Below, one piece after another: positions 47,110-58,587 of a DNA stretch of 64,000 bases. This DNA is from Apodemus sylvaticus (taxonomy: Eukaryota > Chordata > Mammalia > Rodentia > Muridae). Every line of letters starts with the position of its first letter. The first letter of the stretch is position 1. The stretch spans positions 55,568,074 to 55,632,073 of the forward strand of contig NC_067476.1 of assembly GCF_947179515.1 (NCBI RefSeq), read 5' to 3'. The translations under genes and the position numbers were made by a program. A model generated the notes under the pieces. The model worked only from the letters and a program-made list of their open reading frames with translations. It was not told the origin of the DNA and ran no database searches.

Positions 47110-47339
47110 CTATAGAGCAAGGGTTGATTCTCAACCCTTATAGGAGGGTCAAACCTTTTCACAGGGGTCATATATCAGATATCTTGCATACTAAATATCT
47201 ACATTGCAATTCATAACATTAGCAAAAATGCTATTATGAAGTAGCAACAAAATAATTTTACAGTTGGGGGTCTCAACAATATGAGGCACTGTGTTAAAGA
47301 GTCACATCCTTAGGAAGGTTGTAAGCCACTGCCCTAGAA
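47110..47339 (+). mobile_element. Nonautonomous hAT-Charlie element (URR1-like)
   Basis: The element (47118-47331) has imperfect terminal inverted repeats (ggttgattctcaaccct at one end, aggttgtaagccactg at the other) and internal blocks caggggtcatatatcagata, atgaagtagcaacaaaataa and ttacagttgggggtctcaac. It is flanked by the 8-bp words ctatagag (47110-47117) and ccctagaa (47332-47339), six of eight matching, as expected for an old hAT target-site duplication. It encodes no transposase. The name is from memory of rodent URR1 elements. Confidence 0.8.
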
Positions 47340-50300
47340 CATCAGAAAGTCGAGGCAAAAGTTGTGAGAAACACATTCCTCCCTGGGTTAGCTTGTAGCA
47401 CTGTGATGATTCTAGTGCTGACTAGCAAACTGGGACAGGAAAAAAATTAGTGGGCATCCAGATGCAGGAGACATCTGCACGATCTTCAGACAGTATTCCT
47501 CTAATTCCAACCTGGGAATTAGAAAAGGAAGTCTGTAACCCTGAAGGAAAGCTGGAACAAAGCAAAACAAGAAAAGAAACTTCCCTCCAGGTGCCCTTCA
47601 CAAAAGGGACATTCCTTCTCCGAAGCAGAGTTCTCTGGAACTGGTGTTTCCTTGGCCCGTGAGAGGGAACAAGTCAGAATTCTCAGAAATGGTCACAAAA
47701 GAAGAGTCTTGGGATCATGACAATTTGTGGTAACCTTGATATTAATTGTGAAAAAGGAAATGGAAGCCATTAGAAAATTCCCAGGAATAGGTCATGCAGG
47801 GACAGAAGGAAGACCATTACAGACTTTTAATATATGTACTACACGCCTCCATAGTTCCCAAAGATGTCCATGAAGCTTGCAGATCCAAAACCCTTTATGT
47901 CATATTTGGTGGTATGGGTATTTATAGAGCTTGGGTGCATGCCTAGTCTCACACAAAGAGTTTCTTTCAATAGTCATCAAGAGAAGGATTCCTTCATTAG
48001 GTAAAGGCACCACATGTAGGAATGAGGTTAGTGGGGTCAGAAGAGGGGTTTGTGGTCCTCAAACAGAAACTTACGTTTTAACCCTTGATTAAAAATGAGA
48101 AATTTCCCTAGCCTGTTCCAGAAGAATTCCAGAAGTGGGATTTTAAAGGCACCTCAGCTATGAGGAAAGTTGCAAGACTTTGGGACAGCTTGTAGTCCCT
48201 TGCAAGCCCAGACATAACACTTTATAGAGAACCAGAACCAATTACATTGGAGACTGTGTCGCAGTTGCCAAATATTGTGCAACTTCTGATGGGTTTGGAA
48301 TGAAGAATAGAAGGCAGGCCTAGAGCAAAATGAGCTGAGCTGGGAAAGGAGAAATAGATTCCGAATGTAAAAAGCAGGGCTCTTTGATGGGCTGAAGGAC
48401 TGACACATGGAAAATGTAATGCATTATTGACAAACACGTATGCTGGCTGCAAAAATAATTAACACAAGCAGAAAAGAAACAGGAATGAAATGGACCAGAA
48501 AGACTTTGAAAGATTGTGAAGTGGCCGCTGAAATTGCCAAGCTAATGTCAGAGAGATGATTAAAATTTTCCAATAGAATAGGTGCATAGGTACTTAGGGG
48601 AATGTGATGTAAACCAAGAGAGAGTGGATCATTATATGAATCTGCACAGAGGTACCAATCAGCATTTTATGTGCAACTTTGCAGTGCACATTTTAGCAGA
48701 TGGAGGAAGCTCTTAAAAGCTGATAGCTAAACCGAGTCTGCCTGCCTTTCTGTCCCATAACAACCACCCCTGAAATGGGCGCTTGTTCAATGCATACCCA
48801 GTTCCCACAATAGAATTCCAAAAATATCAATATGCTCATAAAGATACCTCCAGAGAGAGGAAGGGAAGGCAAAATTCAGTCTTAGTGTGTACCTGGATGC
48901 CTGGTCCTCATCAGACTGATGGAGATTTAGCAACCAGAACTCAGAGTTAAGGTTGAGTGGCAGCAAGGAGCAACACTTCTGCATGGGAACTGTACCCATG
49001 CAGGCAGGCATGCACATACGCGCTCTTGCAGAAACTGTATTGCTGCAATAACAAAAACAATTAGACGGCGGATTGTGGGTCCTCTAAAGGAGAATAATTC
49101 TTCACGTTCAGAATGACTTTTTCCGCTCGTTCAACAGAAAAAGACTCTTATTTTTTATTTGTTGGCAAAGCCAAATTAGAAAAAATATATATCTTTACGA
49201 CCATAGGAGACAAATGAGTGATACCAAATATCACTAAAAAATGCTATTAATCTACAAGTGATATAAAATTACCATCTCAGCACAAAGAAAGCCTGTATAG
49301 TCTGAATTTCCCTAGGATCATAAAAACGAATGAGAAGCGAAATTGAGAGTAAGTATGCTTTTGAGATGCAGTTAGGAGTTTCATGCATTGTTAACAAATG
49401 TGGCCAGACAGGGTGGTGATTTACCTTGAGTAGTGACAGAAAAGTTCCAAATGGGACCAAACCATCCTCCAATGAGTGTCTGAAGACACCTTTGAGGCCA
49501 CTCTCCTCCTTTCTTCGATATTTAAATGTGGCTGATTAGCTATTGACTTTATAGGCTATTTCCCTCTGTTTTCATTTGATCAATTCCTGTGTATTCATTC
49601 CTGAGGCCAAAAGTAGCTCTGGGTCGAGTGAGCGACAACATGTCTAGGACACAGATCAAGATGTTCTAGTTTGTGACCCATGACGAACACATAGGATAGG
49701 TGGCTCTGTCACTATGGGACATCGGAATAAAGTCCCCTCTCGGTTAATATCATCTCTTGCACTCTGGCCAGGGCATCAGGATCACAGTTAATTGGCTGTC
49801 TATTTTCACAAGCGGCCAGAAGGGGAGGATGGTCCAGTCAGTGGTTGATGGGAAGTAGTGACTCGGGGATCTTGAGGGTGAGAGAAGTCAGTGAGGATGT
49901 AGAGAGGGAAGGACAGAGTGAGGTAAAACACACACAGAGAAATAGGAGGAGGGAACAAGTGTTGGCAGTTCTCCATTTTTTTTAAAGAAAGAAGAAAAAT
50001 AAAGGAAAGCAGAGATGCAATCACCACTACCAATAACAATATGAGAGAAAATGTAAGAAAGGACATGCGAGTGACCGTTTTCCCAAGGGTATCATGGGAA
50101 TGGAATGTCGAGGTTACTGGGAAAGCTCAGATGCTAGCAGCCGTTTCTGACCATTTGCAGCTATCCAGGGAGAGATGCAAGGCCTGGCTGCCTTCAGAGA
50201 TTTTCTCTTTTATTGGCTTCATTTTTTAGTATCTAAATTATTCTACATATCAGAACTCTCTGTGCAATGAGCAGAAACTCCCCTTTTAGAATCTCCGATT

Positions 50301-50653
50301 ACTGAGAAGTATAGCCCAGCCACACATAAGTGGATCAAAGTTAATTTGGAACTGCAACAGAAGCCCCACTCCAGTACAATGGCCTTCCCATGAAAATCAA
50401 CCAGGTACCTTTCTGTAACATCACAAAAGCCAGAGACACCAAGGGCACAGAGACGTGGACACAGCATTTAATACTATGGCACAGGGAAAAATCCAGGTTG
50501 GTGGGGTCTAATGCTTGAGTTTGTAGTACAGTCTCAAGAGACAATTTAAAATCTGGATACCAGATCATGCATGGAATGGGGAGTTCATCTTAAACGAGTG
50601 AAGAAATCATAGCATCAAAAACTTCCTAATGCTGACACCCTGCAGCTTCAAGA
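47340..50653. other. Single-copy noncoding sequence
   Basis: More than 3 kb with no SINE, LINE or LTR that I recognise, which is unusually long for this window. Open frames (for example 48154-48408, 48222-48452, 49806-50066) are short, overlap in different registers, and carry no domain. Confidence 0.5.
48390..48720. promoter_or_regulatory. Candidate conserved noncoding element
   Basis: Unique AT-rich sequence with aataattaacacaag near 48454, gattaaaattttccaat near 48558 and tgcagtgcacattttag near 48680, inside the largest repeat-free interval. Compositional evidence only. Confidence 0.22.
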
Positions 50654-50775
50654 CACTAGGTGTGGAGACGCCTGTAACCCTGCTGGCCACATGGGAAGAT
50701 CACCTCCCCACTTTCAGACCAGCCTGGACGAGACTGTAAGTTCCAGATCAGACTCTGTAGCAAAAATGGAAAACA
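50654..50775 (+). mobile_element. Diverged B1 SINE
   Basis: The order ctaggtgtggagacgcctgt, then acatgggaagatcacctccc, then cagaccagcctggacgagac, then ctctgtagcaaaaatgg follows B1. The A-rich tail runs up to the L1 target-site duplication at 50803. Confidence 0.7.
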
Positions 50776-50802
50776 CAAATAAACAAAATAAGACAAGTAG
50801 CA

Positions 50803-51478
50803 AAAGCTTTAGTTTGGTTTAGTTTTGTTTTGTTTGAGGATTATAATTTAATTATAAAATTGCTCCCTTCCTCTTCCCTCCATCCAAACCCCTTCAAGCT
50901 TTCCCACCTCCCCAGTTCTCATTCAAACTCAGTCTCTCTTTTTAGTAATTGTTCTCATATGAATGCATGTATAATATGTATGTACGTGTGTATGTATATA
51001 CATTTATACAAAGGAATTCCTAAATATAACCTGCTCTGACTATGTTAATCGTATGCATGCTTTCAGGGCTGACCATTTGGCACTGGGCAAATTGGTGTGC
51101 TCTTTCCTGGGGAAAGACACCAGTCCTGCTCAGCTTTTCTAGGTTGCCCGTAGGGTGAGACGTCACAGCTTTTCTCCGGCCAGATTGACATGCCATTGGG
51201 GTCATCCTTGTTCAGCTCACATTGGGCAGCCATGGCCTTCAGGTATAACTGTAGTCCTCAACCCCTCAGCAAGGAACTTCTTTTTGTAAAAGAAGGAGGC
51301 CACTAAAGAACAGCACAGTGGATCAAAGTTCACATTTGTGGAGTCCAGTCCCAGCAGATACATCTATGAGACATCCGAGTGCCTATGGCACAGGGATCAT
51401 CGTGGAAGAAGAGGCAGAAAGATTGTAAAAACAAAACAAAACAAAAGCAAACAAATGAGCAAATAAAAACTTTAGTTT
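50803..51478 (-). mobile_element. L1 3' end with inverted 5' segment (twin-priming structure)
   Basis: From about 50816 to 51233 the sequence is older rodent (Lx-like) L1 3' UTR in antisense: T-rich tail, gaggattataatttaattat, cctaaatataacctgctctg, gggctgaccatttggcactg, catccttgttcagctcacat. From about 51262 to 51427 another part of the same 3' UTR is in sense: aaggaacttctttttgtaa, ggagtccagtcccagcagat, gaggcagaaagattgtaa. The whole is bounded by aaagctttagttt (50803-50815) and aaaactttagttt (51466-51478), 12 of 13 matching. This is the layout left by twin priming. Confidence 0.75.
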
Positions 51479-52339
51479 TTTACGAATTAATTGCTCAAAA
51501 CAGTTCTATGACATTTGTTTCCCTACATTTCTGCCTCAAGAATCCTTGATTGATTCTTTATACAGCAAGGATTTTGTAATATTTTCTACAGAGAAGATGA
51601 ATGGGTTCTGTCTCTCCTTTAACACTGTGGATCTAAATGTGTTTAGACTTTTCCATGGTTTACTTGATGATGCCAGATCTGTAAATTCCACAGTAGTTTC
51701 TTACTGAAGGCCAAAACTTTTGGAGACTAAAAACACTTGCCTCTGGCTGCTTGCATAGTTCCTCCTTCCTCTCCCCCCAGTCACAGGTCCTTACAGTCTC
51801 TCCTGTGACAGCCCTACTGAGGGCTCATGGAGCTCTGAAGTTGGAGTCAGGGTAGAAGTGAGTAGACCCTCATCACTGAAGGCTAATGTAGGTCAGGATG
51901 TTCAAGGCAGAGGTGGTCCTCGGAATCTAGGTGGACGGAGAGGAGCTTCTGTTGGTCCTCACTATCATAGCTAATGTTCTCTTCCCTTCCTGGGGTAGCT
52001 GTGATCTCCTGCAGATGACACAGAGGGTTTGGAAAACACCCGAAGTGTCAGCCTCTCCATGGCCATGAGTCACTTTCTTGTAGTTGTCTCTGGACAAATT
52101 ATGAAAGAGAAACTGCCCCTTCAGGGGATCCCCTTCTCCTTGAAGCACTTTTTGTTCTTGGCAAGGTTCTGTAGGGACATTTCACAAATAAGACCATCAA
52201 GTAATGAATCTGAGGCTCAAAGGAAGTTTTCTAATCTGCTAATAATAGATTTCCATGTTTTGATTGATCTTGCTAGAGAAAAGGCTTTTTATGTGTTCCC
52301 TAGAAATTATTTCCAAATTGTCATATGAAGACTCAATAA
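51479..52339. other. Single-copy noncoding sequence
   Basis: No repeat or gene recognised. Confidence 0.5.
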
Positions 52340-52499
52340 AAAGGAGGAGAAGGAGGAGGAGGAGGAGGAGGAGGAAGAGGAGGAGGAGGAGGAGGAGGAA
52401 GAAGAAGAAGAAGAAGAAGAAGAAGAAGAAGAAGAAGAAGAAGAAGAGGAGGAGGAGGAGGAGGAGGAGGAGGAGGAGGAGGAGGAGGAGGAGGAGGAG

Positions 52500-52531
<32 letters not shown>

Positions 52532-52612
52532 AGAAGAGGAAGAAGAGGAGGAGGGGGAAGGAGGGGAGGAGGGGGAGGAGAAGGAGGAAGAGGAAGAAAG
52601 AAAGAATGAATG
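52340..52612. repeat. Long purine tract, (GAG)n/(GAA)n
   Basis: About 270 bases of almost pure A/G on the plus strand. It includes a pure GAA block of about 16 units (near 52399-52446) flanked by long GAG/GGA blocks, with mixed GAA-GAG on the 3' side. All long frames here (Lys/Arg, Glu or Ser/Leu/Phe repeats) are artefacts of the repeat. Mirror-symmetric purine tracts of this length can form intramolecular triplexes. Confidence 0.98.
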
Positions 52613-54303
52613 AAAAAAAGAAAGGAAAAGAAAAGAGTGGAGAAGCAAAGGATGAGGTAGTCTTTAACCTATCCCAGAAGTCAGAAGAGATCACCCACAG
52701 ACAACACAGTCCAATGGGATTTGTTCTTGGTAGAGTTGGGTAAGTAACCTCCTTTTTGAAGCAAAATGCTTGGAAACTGCTTAACTTGTCCCATGCCTCA
52801 GTGACTGAACCTGGACCAAAAAAAATTGTAAAAAACAAAGTACTCAAGATTTTAGGGACTTTAGTTAAAACCGTGGGATTCAAAGACTTAGCAGTAAAGA
52901 CACCATGCTGAAGAATTCCCTTCAAATAAACCAAGAGGCAGGCATGTCCACATCTCTGGCATGAACACAATGGATTTTGATCATTTGCCAGCAATAGGAT
53001 TCGTGACTAATTTCTTAACTCTCTGAGCAGTCCCGGTTGCCTCATTGATTGCAATGAATGTGTGTGGTAATGCTTAGCTTTGCAGGATGAGGAAGCTCCT
53101 AGCCCTGTGCCCCATGTATGGAACTTAATAAATGTGATTTCCTTCCTCTGGTTTTACAATATAGGCCCTCACATTTTTTTCAGACAGTTTTCTATGGTGC
53201 CTTTCATCTTTACAAAATGGTCCATTTATGTCACTCGAGTTCCTGCTGGAACCCAAGAGACCCCATTGTTTTGAAATCCTTTCTGATTCCTGACTTTTGT
53301 TTTATCTTCTTCACTCATAGAGCGAACCCTGAACTTCTACTTCCATGCCATACTGCCTGCTTTGTGGGGTGTTGACACTCGCCCTCAGAACAAATGAGAT
53401 GGCAATGTGAGGTCATCTCTTTATGCAGCTTTTGATGCTCGAGCTTCCTAGAAAGACTGGCCGCATCTCTCCAAGAGGAAGTCTGAAGCATCATGATACA
53501 TATTTTACTTTATTTCATACCGAGATTTCCCCAGGCAATGGGCATTTCTAATTTTGGCCATGGCAGTAAGCAGAAGACATGTACTAGCATATCAGATGGC
53601 CTGTGCCAAAGCTGCCTATTCAGATCGGGTGACATGTACTTAGCTATTTTCAATCCTTTCCTCTTGAATTGGATGAAACCTACTTCCCTCAAGTTTCACC
53701 TAAAACATCCATTTTAGGGACCAAAGTAGAGCCTTACTCATCTCTTGGCTGTTAAATGAAACAGATTCTAGTTATTTAAAATTAATTTTCTGCCTTTAGA
53801 GGGCCGAAGCTGGGGAAGAGAAGTTCTAGGAGGTAGGATCCTGGACTCAAATGCATCTGTTAAAAGGGTAGTGATCGCCTTTCAGATCCTTGGCCTTGAT
53901 CATCCAAAATACTTGTTTTTAAAGATAAAATGAGATGAATGAAAATCAACTCGGAGACACGCTGAGTATGAAAGCAATCTGTGAATCCAGTTCCTATCAG
54001 CAGTATCCTCTGCATACAAATGAACAGGTTAGCATATGACAAGATCCTTCAAACTGACTTGACTCCATAAACTTAAGAAAACGAAGGAAATGTTTTGAGA
54101 AGTTAATCTTGAGCAACTAAGGCATCTGGGATTAGTATAGCAACTTGGGTTCTTTGAGGTAAGATGCTAGCTACATTTTTCTAGCTATTCCTTGTTGATA
54201 AATATTTTGGGGCACAGTTTGATTTCTGTGGGATATGTACTGAGTTTTCTTGACTTGTAGCAAGACCAGTTTTCATTGAAGCTACTCAAAAATCATCACC
54301 AAC
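52613..54303. other. Single-copy noncoding sequence
   Basis: No repeat or gene recognised. The frames at 53080-53375 overlap in two registers and lack motifs. Confidence 0.5.
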
Positions 54304-54432
54304 TGTCAGGGCATAGTGGGGCATGCCTGTAATCCAAACTCTTGGGAAAGGTAGGAGGGTCAAGAATTCAAAAACAGCCTCAGATATGTGATAGATCAGC
54401 CTGGTACTATGAAATCCTGTCTCAAAACAACA
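54304..54432 (+). mobile_element. Diverged B1 SINE
   Basis: The order cagggcatagtggggcatgc, then ctgtaatccaaactcttggg, then gatcagcctggtactatgaa, then atcctgtctcaaaacaac follows B1, with both Pol III box regions altered. Confidence 0.75.
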
Positions 54433-54640
54433 GCACATGCACATAAAATCACTGATTGATGACTAGAATGTGTTAATATAAGAAAGTCCTTGCTGTGACT
54501 TCAGAAATTAACAGATATTAAAAATAACTTGGAAGCTGAATCCATATAAATAATATAATATAATGCAGGCATTTACGGATAGAACCCAGGCTCAAGTTGC
54601 TGGTGAGACTTGACTAAAGAAAGCCAGCACTCAGACCTGC

Positions 54641-54990
54641 TGCTATGATGCGAATATATCTATTTCAGATTCATGTGTTGGAAACTCAGCTCCCAATACA
54701 ACAGTGTTAAGGGGTGGGCCATGTGTTGTATGGGATGCAGGCCACTATAAATCGGGTTTGCAGAAGTGAGTTTTCTCTTCTCTGCCCTATAATACTGCTA
54801 CATCTTTCATTTGCAAAGGATCCAGTAGTCCAAGAACTGACTTGGCAACAGAAAGACCAAGTAATAACCTGCTGATGATTTGATCATGGACTTCATCCTG
54901 CCCCCCTGAACTAGAAGAAATGAATCCTATCTTTCATAAATTTTATGCCACTGGGTATTCTGTTTAGTCAACACAAAATGGACTAAGCCA
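54641..54990 (+). mobile_element. Ancient MaLR (MLT/MST-like) solo LTR
   Basis: It starts tgctatgatgcgaatatatc, then has attcatgtgttggaaactca, gttaaggggtgggccatgtg, gatttgatcatggacttcat and ctggaaactagaag-like sequence, a ttttatgccactgggtattc block and the end acaaaatggactaagcca. This is close in plan to MaLR LTRs shared across placental mammals. Solo, no internal genes. If the family is right, the site should be present in non-rodent genomes. Confidence 0.7.
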
Positions 54991-56005
54991 TCAGCATTAA
55001 CTTCCAGGTGTTCTGATGTCTAATGAAAGCCAAGTCACAGAGTAATATTTGTATATCAGACTGAAATAAACTGGAGAGGACTTGAAGATATTTATATTAG
55101 ATTGGTGGAAACATTTACAACATTTCCTTTCAGTTTCATCATGATAACAGAAATAAAATATAGGGTATTAGCAATGGATATTAAATATTGAATTTATATA
55201 AAAGCTCAAAATAATTTTTTACCCAAAAATTTAATGGGGACGTTGATCTTGCTTCAGAGCATATAACTATACACTAAGTTTTATGACTGAAATGGCTGCG
55301 AGCAAGTCCTGATCAAGTCTTTTTAATGATCTCTTCAAATTCTTGATAGTCACTATTGATGAGAAACTTTGTTCGTACAAGTAGGTGATAAAAAGTTTAA
55401 AACCATTTTTTTACAGCCATTCAAAAATTTACAACAGTTGAAATTACCTTTAAGGAATCTGGGAGCTCTTCTTCTATATTTTCTTTGATGAAGGCAAATG
55501 TTGGAATCTCTTGTGGTAATGAGAATGAGGTTTAATACAACTAAAATTTTGCATTCCAAGTATCTCAAGAGCAAAGTGCCAAGACATGCAGAATATATCT
55601 TTGCTGCTAAACATTTGCCCTGCTACTAATGTAGACTCCATTGAAGGGGCATATCTTCTGCAAAGAGTTGTCAGTGTGAGGTATATGTGAAGGGAAAGGT
55701 GTGAGGCTGCTTTGTGAGCTTGCCTTGCAGCTACCTGGCCTCCTGGCTTCTCCAGTTTACCATATTCCAGTTTCAGACTAGACGAGACTTGTGCTAGCTC
55801 AGTATCTCTGGAGACTCTACCAGCATGGGCGGCAGCGGGCTCTGCGGCTGACTCTTGGGATGGATAACAAGGAGTACTGCCCTTTTCTAAATGTACAACT
55901 TCATGTGGGTATGTGCACAAGTAATAAGTGTGTACATTTGTGTTTTAGTGCATGTGTGACCAGCGGTCATACAGAGAGTCTGTCTCCATAGATTCCCTAT
56001 CTTAT
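54991..56005. other. Single-copy noncoding sequence
   Basis: AT-rich first half. The minus-strand frame at 55474-55920 (148 codons) has no domain and is partly opposed by a plus-strand frame. No repeat recognised. Confidence 0.5.
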
Positions 56006-56209
56006 TTTTTGAGAGAGGGCTGTCGTGGAACCTGGAGCTCATTGATTGGCTAGGCCGGCTAGCCAATGAGCTTCAGGGATCCACCTATCTGACTCTTCTG
56101 ACTCAAGTCCTGAGGTTATAGTTACACCACAGTGCCTGACTTTCCTCCTGGTGCTGAATGATCAAATACACACTAGGTTCTTTATTGAATAAGCCACCTC
56201 ACCATCTGA
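56006..56209 (-). mobile_element. B4-family SINE, antisense
   Basis: The order gagagagggctgtcgtggaa, then gattggctaggccggctagc, then agcttcagggatccacctat, then accacagtgcctgactttcc, then aagccacctcaccatctg matches a rodent B4-type SINE in antisense. A 9-bp inverted repeat (attggctag/ctagccaat, 56046-56068 region) lies inside it. Confidence 0.75.
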
Positions 56210-57303
56210 GAATACCTTCTAGATCATCTCTGGTCCATTGCAGATGTTCATGATGTTTATGATACTGGCAGCCTTTAGGAACTATGGAGCAGGCGATCTG
56301 AGTAATAGACTCAGACTGACAGCCATCTCAGAAGTTCAGATACTCCAGACCATGATGCACCAAGAATTCACTAGTTCACAATATGCCAGTAACTCTTTCA
56401 TGTTTCAGATATCAGGGAGACCAGCAATACAAATGACTGGCCTACATCTGCAAGTGACAGCCAAAACTTGGACCATTTCCCACTTAGTCTGTGTTCCTTC
56501 CATTTATCAATGATGTGACCAGCATAGCGTCAGCAATAATAGACAGGATATGTCTGAACTTTATACTGTGCCAGAAAATGCGCTACCTTTTACTTTTCAT
56601 GTAATAATAAATAAATTTTTAAAATGAGTCCTAGAGTTTCCAACAATTATATTTAATAGACATTTTATTTTACAAATCAATTAAACATAATAAATTTTAT
56701 TACACCCACTGTTGGGTTGTAGAGGTACTGATACCATCTCCAGAAAATGCTCAGTACCAATGTGACCGAGGCAACTGATCAAGCCATGCAAATATCACTA
56801 TGGATGGAAAAATAAAAGCATGCAACTGCTTTTATCATTCCTTTTTGCCCAAACCCCATTCATTATCTGACTTTGCATACGCTTCATCCATTCCCGTTCC
56901 CCTGGGCTGAGCAGTTTATGTTATAAAGAGCTGCAGCTTGCACTGAAAATGCCCCTTCTTCCATCTTTCTTTTAAAAAAAGAAAATGCATTTTCCCTGAG
57001 CCTGGAAAGAAGTGCTGACTGGCCAGCCCTGACTTTCTGTTTATACTGCGAGCAACTGCAGCACAAATCAGCACCAAGTTTCCCTTGATTTCTGCCTGGA
57101 ACAATATTATCCTGTGGGGACTCACTCTGGGGTCCAGAGGGTGATGTATAACTTGCTATTACATGTTTGTGCCCAGGAGGGCAATTCTAGCTCTCCCAGT
57201 GCCGCCAGAGAGTGAATAGAGATGAGATGGGAGGGGTACCAGGCAACCACAGTCTTGTTCTAAGACATCAGCATCATGAGTGTACTGAAGCCCTACTATG
57301 CGC
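56210..57303. other. Single-copy noncoding sequence
   Basis: No repeat or coding feature recognised. Minus-strand frames at 56884-57125 are short and without motif. Confidence 0.5.
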
Positions 57304-57740
57304 TGTTAGCATTCGTCACTGTAATGAATATCTGTGAGAAACAACTTAAAGGAGACAGAGTTTGCTTGGGTTTCTAGTTTTCAAGGTTTTAGTTACATGG
57401 TGAGCTGGCTCTGTTGCTATGGACCTGAGCTGACACAGAATATCATCTTGCAAGCAGAGTGAATCAGTTCATCCCCTGGTAAACAGGATGCACACACAAA
57501 CACACAGAAAGGAACCCAGGGCAAAGTACAGTCCCTAGACCTGTTTCAGTGACCTCTGTCGAGACCCTACCTCCAAGTCTCAATAGTGCCATCAAACCAT
57601 GAACCTATCAGTAAATTAATACACAGTTTACAACAGAGCCCTTGTGAGCCAGTCACCTCTCAAGACCAGATCATCAGCTGGAGGCCAAGCCTTAAATACA
57701 TGAGCCTTTCAGGGATACCTCCTAGCCCATTCATATCACA
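57304..57740 (-). mobile_element. MaLR-type solo LTR, antisense (inverted copy A)
   Basis: Read on the minus strand it begins tgtgatatgaatgggctagg, carries ggctcatgtatttaaggctt, and ends ttacagtgacgaatgctaaca, which fits a MaLR LTR in plan and length (about 437 bp). Its outer 162 bp (57579-57740) are repeated in the opposite orientation at 58588-58750. No internal retroviral genes are present. Confidence 0.7.
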
Positions 57741-58015
57741 AAGCACATACCAAGCCAGAAGATGAGTAGTAAGTAAGAGGATATTATCTTCCATAGCTAG
57801 TAGGAATCTCAGTATTTCCAGCAGGGATTTACAGAGTCATAAATTTTCACAGAATGTAGCTCCAGATGGCATCTGAGGACAGGGCTTTCCTCTCAGGGCG
57901 CAGCTCTTGAGTCCTCTGCATAGGCATCTATGTCTATATGTTGAATCCTGTGTGGGAGTCACTCATATTTAGAAGAGTTCTTAGTGCTTAGGGAGAGCTA
58001 ATAGCAATGGTGGAC

Positions 58016-58088
58016 ATGGCGTCTGATCTGCCATTCATTAGCTCTATGACCTTGGGGAAACGACTTAACCTCTTCAGGTCAGTTTTAT
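58016..58088 (+). mobile_element. MIR SINE core
   Basis: The order tctgccattcattagctcta, then tgaccttggggaaacgactt, then aacctcttcaggtcag matches the conserved MIR core well. Confidence 0.8.
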
Positions 58089-58094
58089 TAATTT

Positions 58095-58245
58095 GCTGAC
58101 TTATTCATTCATCCTACCAACATCTGGGTCCTACTGTGCGTCTCGGGACTCCACTAAGGCATAAGATACACACCCTCTAGCCTTGTGGAGCATAGTGCAC
58201 AAGTGAGGGAGACACCAAGAAAGATTCCAATAAATAAACCAAAAG
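58095..58245 (-). mobile_element. L2 3' end, antisense
   Basis: The order ttattcattcatcctaccaa, then catctgggtcctactgtgcg, then cttgtggagcatagtgcaca matches antisense L2 3' sequence. It separates two MIR-like segments. Confidence 0.6.
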
Positions 58246-58384
58246 CATGAGAAGGATTATGAAAGACATAGATAAGGAGACAAGATAGAGAAAAAGGCAT
58301 TTGCATTCAATGAAGTAATTAGTGAGAATGTTCTCAAAGAGGTGCTATAATCTTAGGAATGATAATATACTTAGGCATAAAAAC

Positions 58385-58500
58385 CAGGATAACAATGTGG
58401 TCTTCGTTGGATAATAATGAGGTTTAATTAGACAATGCATATAAAACATTTGATTTAGTGCTTGGCATAAAAGAAAATTTCAATAAATATTTATTATCCT
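58385..58500 (+). mobile_element. MIR 3' half
   Basis: The order ggataataatgaggtttaat, then gcatataaaacatttgattt, then agtgcttggcataaaagaaa, then caataaatatttattat follows the 3' half of MIR. It may be the continuation of the core at 58016-58088, split by L2 sequence, or a second MIR. Confidence 0.7.
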
Positions 58501-58587
58501 TTCTTCCATTCTGGACTGGATTTAACAGACAGATTTGGCCTATTAGTGCTCAGTCCACAGTACTCACTGTGTGCTTTGTACGTGCCT

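Noticed and set aside
52239..52994. Long open frames on both strands, up to 251 codons
   Set aside because: They run through the GAA/GAG purine tract, which is open in several frames because the repeat contains no stop codon.
55474..55920. Minus-strand frame of 148 codons
   Set aside because: No motif, an opposing plus-strand frame, and no splice or promoter context; length is compatible with chance.
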